A DNA stretch of 47,144 nucleotides, from NCBI GenBank assembly GCA_016209895.1, contig JACQVH010000294.1:1-47144 (forward strand), written 5' to 3'. Position numbers and translations under genes: made by a program. The DNA comes from Candidatus Hydrogenedentota bacterium (GTDB taxonomy: Bacteria; Hydrogenedentota; Hydrogenedentia; Hydrogenedentales; SLHB01). This document shows, piece by piece, positions 9,087 through 18,843 of this stretch (position 1 is its first letter; each line of letters opens with the position of its first letter). The notes beneath the pieces were generated by a model. That model had not been told where the DNA came from and did not search any database. It saw nothing but the letters and a program-made list of their open reading frames with translations.

Positions 9087-10322
9087 ATGAGTGGATTCGC
9101 ATACAAAAACGGCATCTGGCAATGCGAAGAGATTCCGGTCGAGCGGATTGCAGAGGCCGTCGGTACGCCTTTTTATCTGTATAGCCGGGCGGAGCTGCTC
9201 GAGCGGTATCACGCCCTCGACCAAGCGTTCGAGAATATCCCACACTTGGTCTGTTTCGCGCTGAAAGCCAATGGTAATCTTGCGCTGAATCGAATTCTCG
9301 CGGAGGCCGGTTGTGGCGCCGAAGTGGTGTCGGGCGGGGAACTGTTCCGCAGTTTGCGGGCGGGATACCAACCCGAGCGCATCGTCTTCGACGGCAACGG
9401 CAAGACCGAGGTCGAACTTAGGTATGCGCTCGAATCCGGGATTTACGCCATTAACGTAGATTCGGAAAACGAGTTGCAGCTCCTGAACACAATCGCCGGC
9501 GAAATCAACAAGATAGCACGGGTGGGACTTCGGGTGAACCCGGATGTCAACCCGAACACGCATCCCAAGATCGCCACGGGACTGAAGAAGAGCAAGTTCG
9601 GCGTGGACTTATGCGCGGCCCTTCGTTGCTACGAGTTTGCACGCGACGCGGAACACTTGGAAGTGGTGGGCATCCACGCGCATATCGGGTCGCAGATAGT
9701 CGAGGTGGGCCCGTTTGCCGAGGCGATGGGCAAGCTGATCGAACTCGCGCTCGAATTACAGAGGCGTAATATTACCCTGCAATATATTGATATCGGCGGC
9801 GGGCTCGGTATCCAATACAACGCCGAAATACCTCCGTGTTACGCGGAATACATCGGGGCGCTGCGTCCGCATTGGGAGCGGTATCCCGTCACGATCATCG
9901 TCGAGCCGGGGCGCTCGCTGGTCGGCGACGTCGGCAATCTGATTACCAAAGTGTTGTACGTGAAGCAAACGCCCGTGAAACGTTTTGTGGTAATTGACGC
10001 GGCCATGAATGACCTGTGGCGACCCACGATGTACGACGCCTACCACCAAATCTTGCCCGTGCGCCAGACCAACGGCCACTTTGTGGCGGACGTGGTCGGG
10101 GGCGTATGTGAATCCGGCGATTTCATGGCGCGGGACCGCGAAATGGCGACCGTATCTGAAGGGGAACTTTTGGCGATTCAAAGCGCGGGCGCCTATTCGG
10201 CCAGCATGAGTTCCGAGTACAACAGCCGCCCCCTGATTCCGGAAGTGTTGGTGACCGGTGATACGTTTCGGCTGGTGCGTCGGCGTCCGACGTACGACGA
10301 GATGATGGCGCTCGAAGAATAA
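9087..10322 (+). CDS. lysA: Diaminopimelate decarboxylase
   Basis: The 411-residue protein is a fold-III PLP enzyme. CFALKANGN near residue 53 holds the Schiff-base lysine, HIGSQI near 195 and GGGLGI near 237 bind the cofactor phosphate, EPGRS near 275 is the conserved substrate loop, and CESGDF near 345 supplies the active-site Cys from the partner subunit. It converts meso-diaminopimelate to L-lysine in the cytoplasm, the last step of lysine synthesis, and acts as a dimer. The length is standard. Motif agreement favours lysA over arginine or carboxynorspermidine decarboxylases, which lack the CESGD arrangement. The ATG follows about 210 bp of non-coding repeat DNA. It is separated from radA by 105 bp that contain a hairpin, so it is probably its own transcript. 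Confidence 0.95.
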   Translation: MSGFAYKNGIWQCEEIPVERIAEAVGTPFYLYSRAELLERYHALDQAFENIPHLVCFALKANGNLALNRILAEAGCGAEVVSGGELFRSLRAGYQPERIVFDGNGKTEVELRYALESGIYAINVDSENELQLLNTIAGEINKIARVGLRVNPDVNPNTHPKIATGLKKSKFGVDLCAALRCYEFARDAEHLEVVGIHAHIGSQIVEVGPFAEAMGKLIELALELQRRNITLQYIDIGGGLGIQYNAEIPPCYAEYIGALRPHWERYPVTIIVEPGRSLVGDVGNLITKVLYVKQTPVKRFVVIDAAMNDLWRPTMYDAYHQILPVRQTNGHFVADVVGGVCESGDFMARDREMATVSEGELLAIQSAGAYSASMSSEYNSRPLIPEVLVTGDTFRLVRRRPTYDEMMALEE

Positions 10323-10327
10323 GAGCG

Positions 10328-10376
10328 GTTTCCGGTTTCCCGTTTCCAGTTAACCGGAAACAGGAAACAGGAAACG
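10328..10376. repeat. Heptad (GGTTTCC) repeat with inverted GGAAAC copies behind lysA
   Basis: Three GGTTTCC-like heptads at 10328-10350 are followed by reverse copies (GGAAACA twice, then GGAAACGG). GTTTCC-aGTTAACc-GGAAAC forms a perfect hairpin of 6 bp plus the internal palindrome. It could end lysA transcription although no T-run follows. A 23/25 match of the heptad block occurs behind rsgA at 30483-30507. Confidence 0.65.
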
Positions 10377-10427
10377 GATTACAACGTCTTGGGGTAGTTA
10401 TGGTAAGCTTCGGTGCCGAGGTGCATT

Positions 10428-11789
10428 GTGGGGAAACTTCACACGACATACGTATGCCAGAGTTGTGGCGCGACCAGCGTGCGCTGGGCCGGCCGTTGCG
10501 CCGATTGCGGCGAGTGGAACTCGATTGTCGAAGAGAAGTCGGCCGAAGAAGGCAGCCACAGCCGTCCGACCTTCCAGCACAGCACTGAACCGGTACCCAT
10601 TACCGGAACCACGGAGGAGCCTTTGCAACGCATTCCGGCCGGGATGGCCGAATGTGACCGGGTGTTGGGCGGGGGAATCGTTCCAGGCTCGTTGGTTTTG
10701 CTCGGCGGTGATCCGGGAATCGGTAAGTCCACGCTGATGCTTCAACTCTGTCGCTGTCTGGCGCAACGCGTCGGTTCGGTGCTTTATGTTTCGGGCGAGG
10801 AATCTTTCGAGCAGACGCGCTTGCGGGCGCGCCGGTTGGGCGCGTTGTGCGAGCGACTGTTTCTGCTCACTGAAACAGAGGTCGAGGCGATTTGCCGGCA
10901 AATCCGGAATGGGCGATATGAGTTGGTCATCATTGATTCCATTCAATCCGTGTATTCCTCGAATTTGCCCAGCGTCCCGGGAAGCGTCGGACAGGTGCGT
11001 GAAGCCGCGAACGAATTCCTCCACTTAGCTAAGGGCTGCAACGTCCCGATTTTTCTGGTAGGCCATGTGACCAAAGACGGGGCGATCGCCGGGCCGCGTT
11101 TACTGGAACACTTGGTGGATACCGTTCTCTATTTTGAGGGCGAAGGCCGGCAGGCTCTGCGCATTTTGCGCGCGGTGAAAAATCGCTTCGGTTCCACGAA
11201 CGAGATCGGTGTGTTCGAAATGACCGATGCCGGTCTACGCGAAGTTCCGAATCCGAGCGCCTTGTTCCTGACGGAGCGCCCCAGCGGCGTGAGCGGCTCG
11301 GTGGTAATCCCCAGCGTGGAAGGAACCCGCCCGCTCCTTGTGGAAGTTCAGGCGCTGGTCGGCGATCACAATCTTGCCTCGCCTCGCCGGACCGTGACCG
11401 GCGTCAATCCTAGCCGCGTGTCGCTCTTACTGGCCGTTCTCGAGAAGCGGGCGGGGTTTCAATTCTCGGATAAGGAGGTGTTCGTGAACGTTGCCGGTGG
11501 GGTCCGGCTGGACGAACCGGCCACCGACGTCGCGGTGGCGCTGGCGCTGGTCTCCAGCCTGCTCGAGGTCCCGGTGCCTTCCCAAACCGTGGCCTTCGGT
11601 GAAGTGGGTCTGGCCGGCGAGATTCGCGCCGTAGACATGGCGCGGCAGCGGGTGGCCGAAGCTTCCAAATTCGGGTTCACCAAGTGTATTCTGCCCAAGA
11701 ACTGCGCCGGGGACGTGAACGGCGAGCGAATGGAGGTCCTGCCGGTGTCGCGTCTGTCGCGCGCCATTGATTTCGCCTTGGAGCGATAA
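10428..11789 (+). CDS. radA: DNA repair protein RadA (Sms)
   Basis: The protein begins with a four-cysteine zinc finger (YVCQSCGA, then CADCGEWN), followed by the RecA-like core with Walker A GGDPGIGKST, the RadA-specific KNRFGSTNEIGVFEM motif, and a C-terminal Lon-like domain (VNVAGGVRLDEPATDVAVA, GEVGLAGEIRAV). RadA is a DnaB-type branch-migration helicase acting on recombination intermediates. I start at GTG 10428, giving MGKLHTTYVC, the usual RadA N-terminus. It has GAGG at a good distance, whereas the in-frame GTG 10413 adds five unlikely residues. It is followed after 1 bp by disA, the conserved radA-disA pair, in which RadA is known to interact with and restrain DisA in Bacillus. Confidence 0.95.
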   Translation: MGKLHTTYVCQSCGATSVRWAGRCADCGEWNSIVEEKSAEEGSHSRPTFQHSTEPVPITGTTEEPLQRIPAGMAECDRVLGGGIVPGSLVLLGGDPGIGKSTLMLQLCRCLAQRVGSVLYVSGEESFEQTRLRARRLGALCERLFLLTETEVEAICRQIRNGRYELVIIDSIQSVYSSNLPSVPGSVGQVREAANEFLHLAKGCNVPIFLVGHVTKDGAIAGPRLLEHLVDTVLYFEGEGRQALRILRAVKNRFGSTNEIGVFEMTDAGLREVPNPSALFLTERPSGVSGSVVIPSVEGTRPLLVEVQALVGDHNLASPRRTVTGVNPSRVSLLLAVLEKRAGFQFSDKEVFVNVAGGVRLDEPATDVAVALALVSSLLEVPVPSQTVAFGEVGLAGEIRAVDMARQRVAEASKFGFTKCILPKNCAGDVNGERMEVLPVSRLSRAIDFALER

Positions 11790-11790
11790 G

Positions 11791-12876
11791 ATGAGCAGAC
11801 CGAAGAGGAAGACCAGCGAGGAAGCGTTGCGTGATGCGTTGACGATGATTTCGCCGGGCACCAAGTTGCGGGAGGCGATTGCGTCAGTGCTTCAGAGCGG
11901 CAACGGCGCTTTGATTTGCCTCGGGGATTCCCGGCGGCTCGACGACATCTCAGAAGGAGGCGTCGAAGTGAACGCGCCCTTGACGCCTCAGTTGCTCTAC
12001 GAACTCACCAAGATGGACGGCGCGATTATTGTTACCGGAGACGCCAGCCGCATCCTGGCCGCGAATCGTTTTCTAAAACCCGATGCCGGTATTCCCTCGA
12101 AGGAGACGGGCACGCGGCATCGCGCCGCGGAGCGCACCGCGCGGCAGGCCAAGTGTATGGTCATCACGATTTCCGAAGAGCGCGCCCGCGTGACCCTCTA
12201 TGTGAACGAACTCAAGCACCAGTTGGACAGCCTTCCGACGCTGCTCAACAAGGCCACGCAAGCAATTCAAGCGCTTGAAAAATATACCAACGTGCTCAAG
12301 CAAAGTATGCAGGAGTTGAGTGCGCGTGAGTTTCAGGACATGGTCACTATTTTTGACGTGTGCCAGGCCATACAGCGTTGTGAAATGGTGGTGCGCATCG
12401 CCCGCGAGATTGACCCCTACCTGCTCGAGCTCGGCGTGGAAGGTCGTCTCATTAACCTGCAGTTGCAGGAACTGATTCTTCCCGTCGAGGAAGCGCAACT
12501 GGTGATCAAGGACTACTACCGGGCAAAACCCGGCACCACCTACGAGCAAGTTCTAGAAAAGATTCGTGGATTCTCTCAGCAGGAACTGCTTGACCTAAGC
12601 GACATCAGCCAAGCCCTCGGCTACGGGCCCAATCCGCGAAGCGTGGACACGTATCTCACACCGCGAGGTTATCGTATCCTGACGCTCACGCAGCGATTGA
12701 CACCGCAGGTGATCGAGAATCTGATTGCGCGGTTCGATTCGCTGCAAGCCATCATGCGCGCCTCGAAAGATGAACTTCAGGACGTGGACGGCGTGGGCGA
12801 CGTGCTGGCCGAACGCGTGCGCAGCAGCCTTAATCTCTTGAGAAGCCAAGTGGTGATGGACCGCGGGGCGCGGTGA
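11791..12876 (+). CDS. disA: DNA integrity scanning protein DisA, diadenylate cyclase
   Basis: The 361-residue protein has the DAC domain at about 15-150, with the catalytic motifs MDGAII (Asp76-Gly-Ala) and GTRHR (107-111) both intact, so it should make c-di-AMP from two ATP. A helical spine (residues 150-290) and a C-terminal helix-hairpin-helix DNA-binding element (DVDGVGDVLAERV) complete the DisA architecture. DisA forms octamers that scan DNA and stop cyclase activity on branched junctions. The ATG at 11791 is one base behind the radA stop, with GGAG inside the radA end as ribosome site. The stop TGA abuts the pyrK ATG directly, so radA, disA and pyrK are probably one transcript. No c-di-AMP phosphodiesterase is seen in the window. 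Confidence 0.95.
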   Translation: MSRPKRKTSEEALRDALTMISPGTKLREAIASVLQSGNGALICLGDSRRLDDISEGGVEVNAPLTPQLLYELTKMDGAIIVTGDASRILAANRFLKPDAGIPSKETGTRHRAAERTARQAKCMVITISEERARVTLYVNELKHQLDSLPTLLNKATQAIQALEKYTNVLKQSMQELSAREFQDMVTIFDVCQAIQRCEMVVRIAREIDPYLLELGVEGRLINLQLQELILPVEEAQLVIKDYYRAKPGTTYEQVLEKIRGFSQQELLDLSDISQALGYGPNPRSVDTYLTPRGYRILTLTQRLTPQVIENLIARFDSLQAIMRASKDELQDVDGVGDVLAERVRSSLNLLRSQVVMDRGAR

Positions 12877-13686
12877 ATGCCGCATATCGTGAATTGCGAG
12901 GTCTTGACACACCGCGAATTGGCGCCCGGCCAATTTCGTGTCGCGCTCCAGGGTCCTGCGATCGCAAGCGAGGCTAAGGCCGGGCAGTTCGGTATGATCG
13001 AAGTGGCCCGTGGCTACTATCCGTTTTTGAGACGGCCTATGTGCTTTGAGCGCATCCTCGCCGACGCTTTTACGGTCCTTTATAAGCTCGAAGGCGAAGG
13101 TACGCGCTTGCTGAGCGCGTTCCTGCCCGGTCAGATGATTTCCGTGCAAGGCCCGCTCGGTAACGGTTTTCCCATCGAATCGAACTTGACCCGGCACATC
13201 ATCGTGGCCGGAGGGATTGGCGTGGCCACCTTTCCCGGACTGGCGGAGGCTCTGATCAAAGTCTGTGACACGGCCCCGGAGGTGGTGTTGGCCGCCCGCA
13301 CGAAGGACTTGCTGTTGTGTGAGCAGGATTTTCGCGAGATGGGCTGCAAAGTGCATCTGGCCACCGATGACGGCTCGGCGGGCGAGAAAGCCTATGCGTC
13401 ACAGGTGCTCGAGCGCCTCTCCCCCGCTCCCGGTACGCGCGTCTACGCGTGTGGACCAATGATTATGATGCGCGAGACGTCACGGGTGGCCCTCGAAGCT
13501 GGCGCGGAGTGTCTGGTTTCGCTGGAAGCGCAAATGGCCTGCGGTGACGGCGTTTGCCTTGGCTGCGTGGTCGAGTCCAAGCATGAATCTGAGGGCGAAC
13601 GCATGATCCGGGTGTGCTGTGACGGACCGGTTTTTGATGCCCGGATGGTTGACTGGGAAGCCCACAATTTCGCCTATGACCCCTGA
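12877..13686 (+). CDS. pyrK: Dihydroorotate dehydrogenase electron-transfer subunit
   Basis: The 269-residue protein has a ferredoxin-reductase fold. Its FAD domain carries the RPMCFER motif near residue 48, where RPxS is usual. The NAD-binding domain starts with GGIGVATFPGLAEAL near 110. The C-terminal [2Fe-2S] segment reads ACGDGVCLGC, with a further Cys after it (CCDGPVF). PyrK passes electrons from class 1B PyrD to NAD in de novo pyrimidine synthesis. It starts on the base after the disA stop and overlaps pyrD by 11 bp, so the subunits are translationally coupled. The usual homologue is the NAD-linked type found with PyrDB. Confidence 0.92.
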   Translation: MPHIVNCEVLTHRELAPGQFRVALQGPAIASEAKAGQFGMIEVARGYYPFLRRPMCFERILADAFTVLYKLEGEGTRLLSAFLPGQMISVQGPLGNGFPIESNLTRHIIVAGGIGVATFPGLAEALIKVCDTAPEVVLAARTKDLLLCEQDFREMGCKVHLATDDGSAGEKAYASQVLERLSPAPGTRVYACGPMIMMRETSRVALEAGAECLVSLEAQMACGDGVCLGCVVESKHESEGERMIRVCCDGPVFDARMVDWEAHNFAYDP

Positions 13687-14605
13687 TCTTTCGATAAACC
13701 TCGGCGGCTTGGCCATGAAGAATCCAGTCATGGTTGCCTCGGGTACGTTCGGCTATGGCCAGGAGTACGACCGCTACTTCGATATCTCGAAGCTCGGCGC
13801 GGTTTGCACCAAGAGCTTGTCACTAAACGTGCGCGCCGGCAATAAGCCGCCCCGGCTGGTCGAAACGCCCGCGGGGTTGCTGAACGCGATTGGACTGCAG
13901 AACGTGGGCATTGATGCCTATCTTCGTGAAAAGGCGCCGTATCTGCGCAAGAAGGGCGTAACCATTGTCGCGAACATCTACGGCCATGCGCCGGATGAAT
14001 ACGTGGAACTGGCCCGGCGGCTCGAGGCCGAGGGCGCAGCGGATGCCATCGAAGCAAACTTGTCCTGCCCGAATGTTCACAACGCGAAATTGGCTACAGG
14101 TCCCAGCATGGTATCGCAAGTGCCGGAGCAAGTCGCCGAGTACACCACGTCCATTCGCAGCGCCACCAAGCTTCCCCTGTTCATCAAGCTGACCCCCAAC
14201 GTGGTGAACATTTGCGAACCCGCACTGGCGGCGCAGGAAGGCGGCGCCAATGGAGTGGCCCTGATCAATACTCTGCTCGGTATGGCGATTGATACCGAGA
14301 CCAGACGTCCTAAGCTGGCCAATATCGTGGGTGGACTCAGCGGTCCGGCTATCCGCCCGGTCGCGGTCAAGATGGTCTGGGACGCTGCGCGCGTGCTGAA
14401 GATTCCCATCATCGGTATGGGCGGCATCTGTATCGCGGCGGACGCCATTGAATTCCTGCTGGCGGGCGCCAGCTCAGTCGCGGTCGGCTCGATGTCCTTC
14501 CGGCAGCCGGACGCCTCGCTACGCGTAGTAGAAGGCGTCGAGGCCTATCTCCGGCAGCACGGAATCCCGACCGTTTCGGACTTGGTCGGGGCGATTCGGG
14601 TATGA
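13676..14605 (+). CDS. pyrD: Dihydroorotate dehydrogenase, class 1B catalytic subunit
   Basis: The 309-residue protein is an FMN TIM barrel that oxidises dihydroorotate to orotate. SGTFGYGQEYDRYFD near residue 20 and AVCTKSLSL near 42 bind FMN. NLSCPN near 130 carries the class-1 catalytic cysteine. The phosphate-binding strands GGLSGPAI and GMGGI lie near 220 and 245. Cys as base and adjacency to pyrK make this class 1B (NAD-linked, A2B2 complex). The start is the ATG at 13676 inside pyrK, because the conserved protein begins at DLSINLGGL; an in-frame ATG further upstream would add 19 residues encoded wholly within pyrK. Confidence 0.94.
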   Translation: MTPDLSINLGGLAMKNPVMVASGTFGYGQEYDRYFDISKLGAVCTKSLSLNVRAGNKPPRLVETPAGLLNAIGLQNVGIDAYLREKAPYLRKKGVTIVANIYGHAPDEYVELARRLEAEGAADAIEANLSCPNVHNAKLATGPSMVSQVPEQVAEYTTSIRSATKLPLFIKLTPNVVNICEPALAAQEGGANGVALINTLLGMAIDTETRRPKLANIVGGLSGPAIRPVAVKMVWDAARVLKIPIIGMGGICIAADAIEFLLAGASSVAVGSMSFRQPDASLRVVEGVEAYLRQHGIPTVSDLVGAIRV

Positions 14606-14650
14606 GGTCGCGCGTGCCGAGATCAGTTCAATCCAAAGGAGTCTGAATAA

Positions 14651-15226
14651 ATGTCTTCCGACGAGGTCTTAGATGTGTTCCGCCAATGCGGCGCGCTGCT
14701 CGAAGGTCATTTTCTCTATGCCAGTGGACGGCATGGTCGCCAATTTCTACAAGCTGCTCGTGTCCTCCAATATCCCCCCCACGCCGAGTCTCTGTGCGCG
14801 GCGATCGCCGAACGCTTTGCCGAAGATGGCGTGGAAGTTGTCGTCGGCCCGGCTACCGGCGGTATCGTGTTGGCCTATGAAACGGCCCGCCACTTAAATG
14901 CCCGCGCCGCGTTTACCGAGAAGGACGAGAAGGATGGTATGGCGCTTCGTCGCGGCTTCCTGCTGAAACCCGGCGCCCGCGCGCTCGTGGTCGAAGACGT
15001 CACTACGACCGGCGGTTCCGTCAAGAAAAGCATCGCCCACCTCCGACGGCGCGGCGCGCAGATTCTAGGCGTGGGCGTGTTGATTGATCGCAGCGGCGGC
15101 GAAGCTCAGTTCGACTGCCGCTTCGAGGCATTGGCCACACTACGTATGGAAAGCTGGCCGCCTCAAGATTGCGCCCTCTGCCGGGCCGGCGTTCCACTCG
15201 TGGACCCAGACGAATTGTTGGGCTGA
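14651..15226 (+). CDS. pyrE: Orotate phosphoribosyltransferase
   Basis: The 191-residue protein is a type I phosphoribosyltransferase. The PRPP-binding motif [13 protein letters not shown] lies near residue 112, the flexible loop [13 protein letters not shown] near 93, and [11 protein letters not shown] near 73. It joins orotate and PRPP to OMP in the cytoplasm. AAAGGAG about 8 bp before the ATG is a strong ribosome site. It follows pyrD by 45 bp, completing pyrK-pyrD-pyrE. Its last 64 bp overlap tail-to-tail with the protease gene on the other strand, so both genes share coding DNA. The C-terminus ([17 protein letters not shown]) is the normal ending for this subtype, so the overlap is not a truncation of pyrE. 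Confidence 0.95.
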   Translation: MSSDEVLDVFRQCGALLEGHFLYASGRHGRQFLQAARVLQYPPHAESLCAAIAERFAEDGVEVVVGPATGGIVLAYETARHLNARAAFTEKDEKDGMALRRGFLLKPGARALVVEDVTTTGGSVKKSIAHLRRRGAQILGVGVLIDRSGGEAQFDCRFEALATLRMESWPPQDCALCRAGVPLVDPDELLG

Positions 15227-17634
15227 CGCCGGCGCACTGCAAGGCTACCCATGGCGGCTAAGAGCAGTAGCGCGAGTGGCCACGCCGTCAAGGACAGACT
15301 GGGCGTGTCCAGCGCATTGTATGGATCGGTGCCGAAATTGACCTCGGTGAGGTCTGAAACCCCGTCGCCGTCCGAATCCGTATCGAGAAAATTGGGTATG
15401 GTATCTCCATCTACGTCCGCAGTCCCCTCAGTAGCGTCCAGGAGGGTGTCTGCGTCACTGTCGGTATCGAGATAATTGGGAATCCCGTCGCTGTCGGCGT
15501 CGCCGGTTCCTTCTATGCTGTCGGGAATGCCGTCGCTGTCCTGGTCGCCGACGGAGAGGAAACCGCGTGCGCGGACCGACCAGCTATTCAACGTCCCCAC
15601 GTCTACCGAGGCGGTATCCGCCACCGTCAGGGTCCACGTACCGTTGGGGTCTTCGCCCCAGTGAGCGACCGAAGTGAACATCCAATTGCTCAGATTGTCG
15701 CCGGAATCAGGCCGCGGTGTTCCAAGTGTAGATACCGTTCCACTCGGCGCGGTCAGCGTAATCTGGAGGTCGCCGCGGAACGGGTGGGTGATGTCCACCG
15801 TCACTTCGATATGTTCGATGCTGAAGTTCGAAGCGCCGGACAAGGTTAAGGTGCGCGAGACACCCACGAGGTCATTGTCCGGAATCGCCGTACTTACCGA
15901 TTCGCTGGCTTCCAAGGGCGTGGCATTCACGGGGACGTTTGTCCAAGTCCCGGCCGTCGTGACCGCCGCCAACGCATCCACACGTCCGAATCCGTAAGAG
16001 TGGTTGAAAAGATGGCCCGCGCCATTCGTCTGCCAGTCCGGGTCGGACGGATCGTTCTGTGTGGAAGTTTCGACGAGGATATGCTGCACGTCACGCCAAC
16101 CCAAGGCAGGATTCTTTTCCAAGATCAAGGCAATAACGCCCGATACGAGCGGGGCTGCCGAAGAAGTGCCGCCAAAAGTGCTGGTATAGTTCGTTCCAGA
16201 ATACCCCGTGGCCCCGGTCCGGTCCACGGTCGTAATGCCGGCGCCGGTGTAGCTTGACGGCGCGTTTACGAGCATCGCCGCGCCCGGCTCGCTGTAGAAC
16301 GAGAAAAGCCCGTTTGCCCCGGACGCGCCCACCGCAATGGTGTAGCGGCTCGAGGCGTAGCCGTCAAAGCCGATATTGTCGCTTGCAGTTCGCCCATTCC
16401 CGGCCGCGAAGACAAATACAGTGCCGAGTCCGCCCCGGCCGTTCGTGACGGCGTCGTCGAGTGCGGCGGCCGTGAGCGGTCCAAAGGTGTCCACCGTCGC
16501 CCCATCGTCCGATGGACCCCAAGAATTGCTACTGATCGAAATACGGTCACCTGGATTCACCGGATCAACCAGATAGCCCAGCCCTTGGGCCTCCTGGGCG
16601 CTGGTAATCGGTCCGGCGATCAGTCGCACGCCGATCAGGGAAGCGCCAAAGCCAGCCCCGCTCACACCGACGCTGTTGTTCGTGTCGGCCGCAGCCACAC
16701 CGCCGACCGCGGTACCATGGAAATCGCCGGCCCCGGGCGAGGCGTCGCTGTCTCCATCATTGATATCGGTATCCACGTCGGTACGCGCATTTCCGGCCAA
16801 ATCCTCGTGGGCCGCTTCCAAGCCATCGTCCACTATTCCGATGTTGACGCCGGCGCCGGTGACATCGTCCCAGGCCGTCTTGATGTTTACATCATTTCCG
16901 GCGATGCCCCCCGCGCTCTGGCCGGTGTTCTCGAGGTGCCATTGGCTCGGGAATAAAGGGTCGTTCGGCGTCATCCGTGGGTGTCTTAGCTGCTTGAAGA
17001 AAGGCGTCGCGAACTCGACCGCACCCGACTCGTAGAGTGCATTGGCCGTATTCAGCGCGGCCAACAGACCCTTCGAGTTTGGACGCACGATGTAGGTGTT
17101 GGGACTGTAAGAAACTGTTTCGATAAGAGAGACATCATACGCGCTCAGGACTTGCTGAAGGGTCGTTGCCGGCCCCAGTTTCACGGCCAGGGTGTCGGTC
17201 AGAATCTGTTGCGCTCTTGCGGGGGCGTCCGGATGCGACGAATCGTAGAGGACCGCGCGCACGGTGAACCCGGCCGCGCGCAGCTTTGCCGCTTGGCCCT
17301 CGAGCGCCACCGAATCCGCCGCTGGAACTGGCAGCCGCACAAAATAGGGGACGCTACCCATATTCTCCTTAACCTCTACTTTCGCTCCCGGCAGCACGCC
17401 GGTGATGGTCGCGACCTTACCGTTGACACTACCTTCGATCTTCAGGGTGTCCAATGCCAGGAACATTTCCAGCCGAGACGGGCCGTTGTAATAGTAGACG
17501 TTTGCGAGTGCTTTGCTCGATTTCTCGGCGCGCTTGGGCGGCGCCGGCGCCGCAGCCTCCGCCAGCAGGGGAAATCCCATGGATAGAAATGAGGAAGATA
17601 TGAGGACGAGTAACGACACGGAAACACGTGTCAC
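15163..17634 (-). CDS. Secreted subtilisin/kexin-like serine protease with P-domain, TSP3 repeats and C-terminal membrane tail
   Basis: The start is GTG 17634: GGGAGG stands 7 bp upstream and the resulting N-terminus is an ideal signal peptide ([14 protein letters not shown], ending AEAAA). A propeptide follows. The S8 domain has the complete triad: Asp269 (NIGIVDDG), His306 (DFHGTAVGG) and Ser491 (FGGTSSAAP), with the oxyanion Asn413 in AAGNG. Residues about 595-705 match a proprotein-convertase P-domain ([21 protein letters not shown]). Then come Asp-rich calcium-binding repeats ([23 protein letters not shown]), the stretch [14 protein letters not shown], a hydrophobic segment and basic residues. 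The tail closely resembles that of the sugar dehydrogenase at 35438. Predicted role: calcium-dependent extracellular or surface protease. Its last 64 bp overlap pyrE convergently. Confidence 0.88.
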   Translation of the reverse strand: MTRVSVSLLVLISSSFLSMGFPLLAEAAAPAPPKRAEKSSKALANVYYYNGPSRLEMFLALDTLKIEGSVNGKVATITGVLPGAKVEVKENMGSVPYFVRLPVPAADSVALEGQAAKLRAAGFTVRAVLYDSSHPDAPARAQQILTDTLAVKLGPATTLQQVLSAYDVSLIETVSYSPNTYIVRPNSKGLLAALNTANALYESGAVEFATPFFKQLRHPRMTPNDPLFPSQWHLENTGQSAGGIAGNDVNIKTAWDDVTGAGVNIGIVDDGLEAAHEDLAGNARTDVDTDINDGDSDASPGAGDFHGTAVGGVAAADTNNSVGVSGAGFGASLIGVRLIAGPITSAQEAQGLGYLVDPVNPGDRISISSNSWGPSDDGATVDTFGPLTAAALDDAVTNGRGGLGTVFVFAAGNGRTASDNIGFDGYASSRYTIAVGASGANGLFSFYSEPGAAMLVNAPSSYTGAGITTVDRTGATGYSGTNYTSTFGGTSSAAPLVSGVIALILEKNPALGWRDVQHILVETSTQNDPSDPDWQTNGAGHLFNHSYGFGRVDALAAVTTAGTWTNVPVNATPLEASESVSTAIPDNDLVGVSRTLTLSGASNFSIEHIEVTVDITHPFRGDLQITLTAPSGTVSTLGTPRPDSGDNLSNWMFTSVAHWGEDPNGTWTLTVADTASVDVGTLNSWSVRARGFLSVGDQDSDGIPDSIEGTGDADSDGIPNYLDTDSDADTLLDATEGTADVDGDTIPNFLDTDSDGDGVSDLTEVNFGTDPYNALDTPSLSLTAWPLALLLLAAMGSLAVRRRQPNNSSGSTSGTPARQRAQS

Positions 17635-17745
17635 GAGATGACCTCCCGCCAGTTTATAACTTTCGCCAGGTTCCCCAAAGTTAACATTATTATAGTCGAG
17701 TGTCCCACAATTGGCAAGGGATTTCAGGATACCGTCCTCGGGTGA

Positions 17746-17790
17746 CACGAAGGAACCCAAAGGACGTCAAGGACATCACGAGGGACGAGG
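17746..17790 (-). repeat. 9-bp periodic GTCCTTG-type intergenic repeat (copy 2)
   Basis: On the minus strand the units read GTCCTTGac, GTCCTTTgg and GTTCCTTcg with 9-bp spacing. It lies between the sugar kinase stop (17815) and the protease start (17634), in the 180-bp gap behind the ABC/kinase operon. Confidence 0.55.
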
Positions 17791-17814
17791 AAGTATATAC
17801 TGGAGCCGCATTAG

Positions 17815-18843
17815 TTACCGCTTAATTCTTAGGCCGCCTCCCTTCATCAGTCCCTCCACCTCCTCTTTCGAGCAATAGTTGAAATCGCCGGGAATCGAAT
17901 GAGCGAGCGCACTGTAGGCCGTGCCGAAATGCAGACCGTATGAGACGTCTTGCTTCAGAAATCCGTAGATGAACCCAGCGCTGAAGGAATCGCCCGCGCC
18001 GACGCGGTCCACGATTTCGACCTCGTATCGCGAACCCTCATGAATCTTGCCGTCGTGGTAGGCGATAGCGCTCCACGTATTCCGCCACACACTTATGGAT
18101 TCCCGCAGCGTAATTGCCACCACTTTGAACTTGAAACGGTCCGCCAATTTCTTAGCCACGATCGCGTAGGTCTGACCGGAGAGCGAAGCGAAAGAATCGT
18201 CGTCTACCGACTTGTCTCCTTGGATTCCGAAGACCTTCTTCGTGTCTTCTTCGGTAGAAATCAGGATGTCCACGAATTCCATCATGGGCTCCTGAACTTG
18301 TCGCGCTTTCTCCGGGCTCCAAAGCTTGCCGCGATAATTGAGGTCGTAGGAAACGGAGCATCCGGCGTGCTTGGCCGTACGCAGGGCTTCGGCAGTGGCC
18401 TCGGCTGCCGAATCGCTCAGGGCGGGCGTGATACCCGAGCAGTGGAAATGTTTCACGCCCGCGAACACGTTCTTCCAATCCACCATCCGCGGGGCGATCT
18501 TACTGATCGCGGAGTGGGCCCGATCATACAGCACGGAACTGGGTCGGGGCGCGGCGCCGAATTCCACGAAGTACAGGCCAATGCGGTCTTCCGGCGTCCA
18601 GAGCACCGAATCCACGTCCACGCCGTGCTTGCGCGCCTCGTTGGCGATCATTCGCCCGAGCGCATTGTCCGTGAGCCGGGATATCCAGCGTGTGCGCAGC
18701 CCCAGCCGGCTGGCCGCAACGGCGACGTTGAGTTCGGCGCCACCGACGCGCGCTTCGAGATTCGTGGTCTGCTCGACCCGTTGAAAACTCGGCGGCGCCA
18801 GCCGCACCATCGCTTCTCCGAAAGTTACCAAATCAACCATCAT
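17815..18843 (-). CDS. PfkB-family sugar kinase (2-keto-3-deoxygluconate kinase-like)
   Basis: The 342-residue ribokinase-fold enzyme has the N-terminal glycine pair GGAELNVAVAASRLG near residue 34 and the ATP/anion-hole motif DRVGAGDSFSAGF near 280, whose Asp is the catalytic base. DLNYRGKLW near 165 is typical of KDG kinases, which make 2-keto-3-deoxy-6-phosphogluconate for the Entner-Doudoroff or uronate pathways. An AGGAGGG site precedes two consecutive ATG codons; the second gives the more usual spacing. The gene overlaps the end of the ABC permease-protease gene by 11 bp, forming an operon whose members have no obvious biochemical link. Substrate assignment rests on family resemblance only; ribokinase or fructokinase activity is possible. 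Confidence 0.8.
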   Translation of the reverse strand: MMVDLVTFGEAMVRLAPPSFQRVEQTTNLEARVGGAELNVAVAASRLGLRTRWISRLTDNALGRMIANEARKHGVDVDSVLWTPEDRIGLYFVEFGAAPRPSSVLYDRAHSAISKIAPRMVDWKNVFAGVKHFHCSGITPALSDSAAEATAEALRTAKHAGCSVSYDLNYRGKLWSPEKARQVQEPMMEFVDILISTEEDTKKVFGIQGDKSVDDDSFASLSGQTYAIVAKKLADRFKFKVVAITLRESISVWRNTWSAIAYHDGKIHEGSRYEVEIVDRVGAGDSFSAGFIYGFLKQDVSYGLHFGTAYSALAHSIPGDFNYCSKEEVEGLMKGGGLRIKR

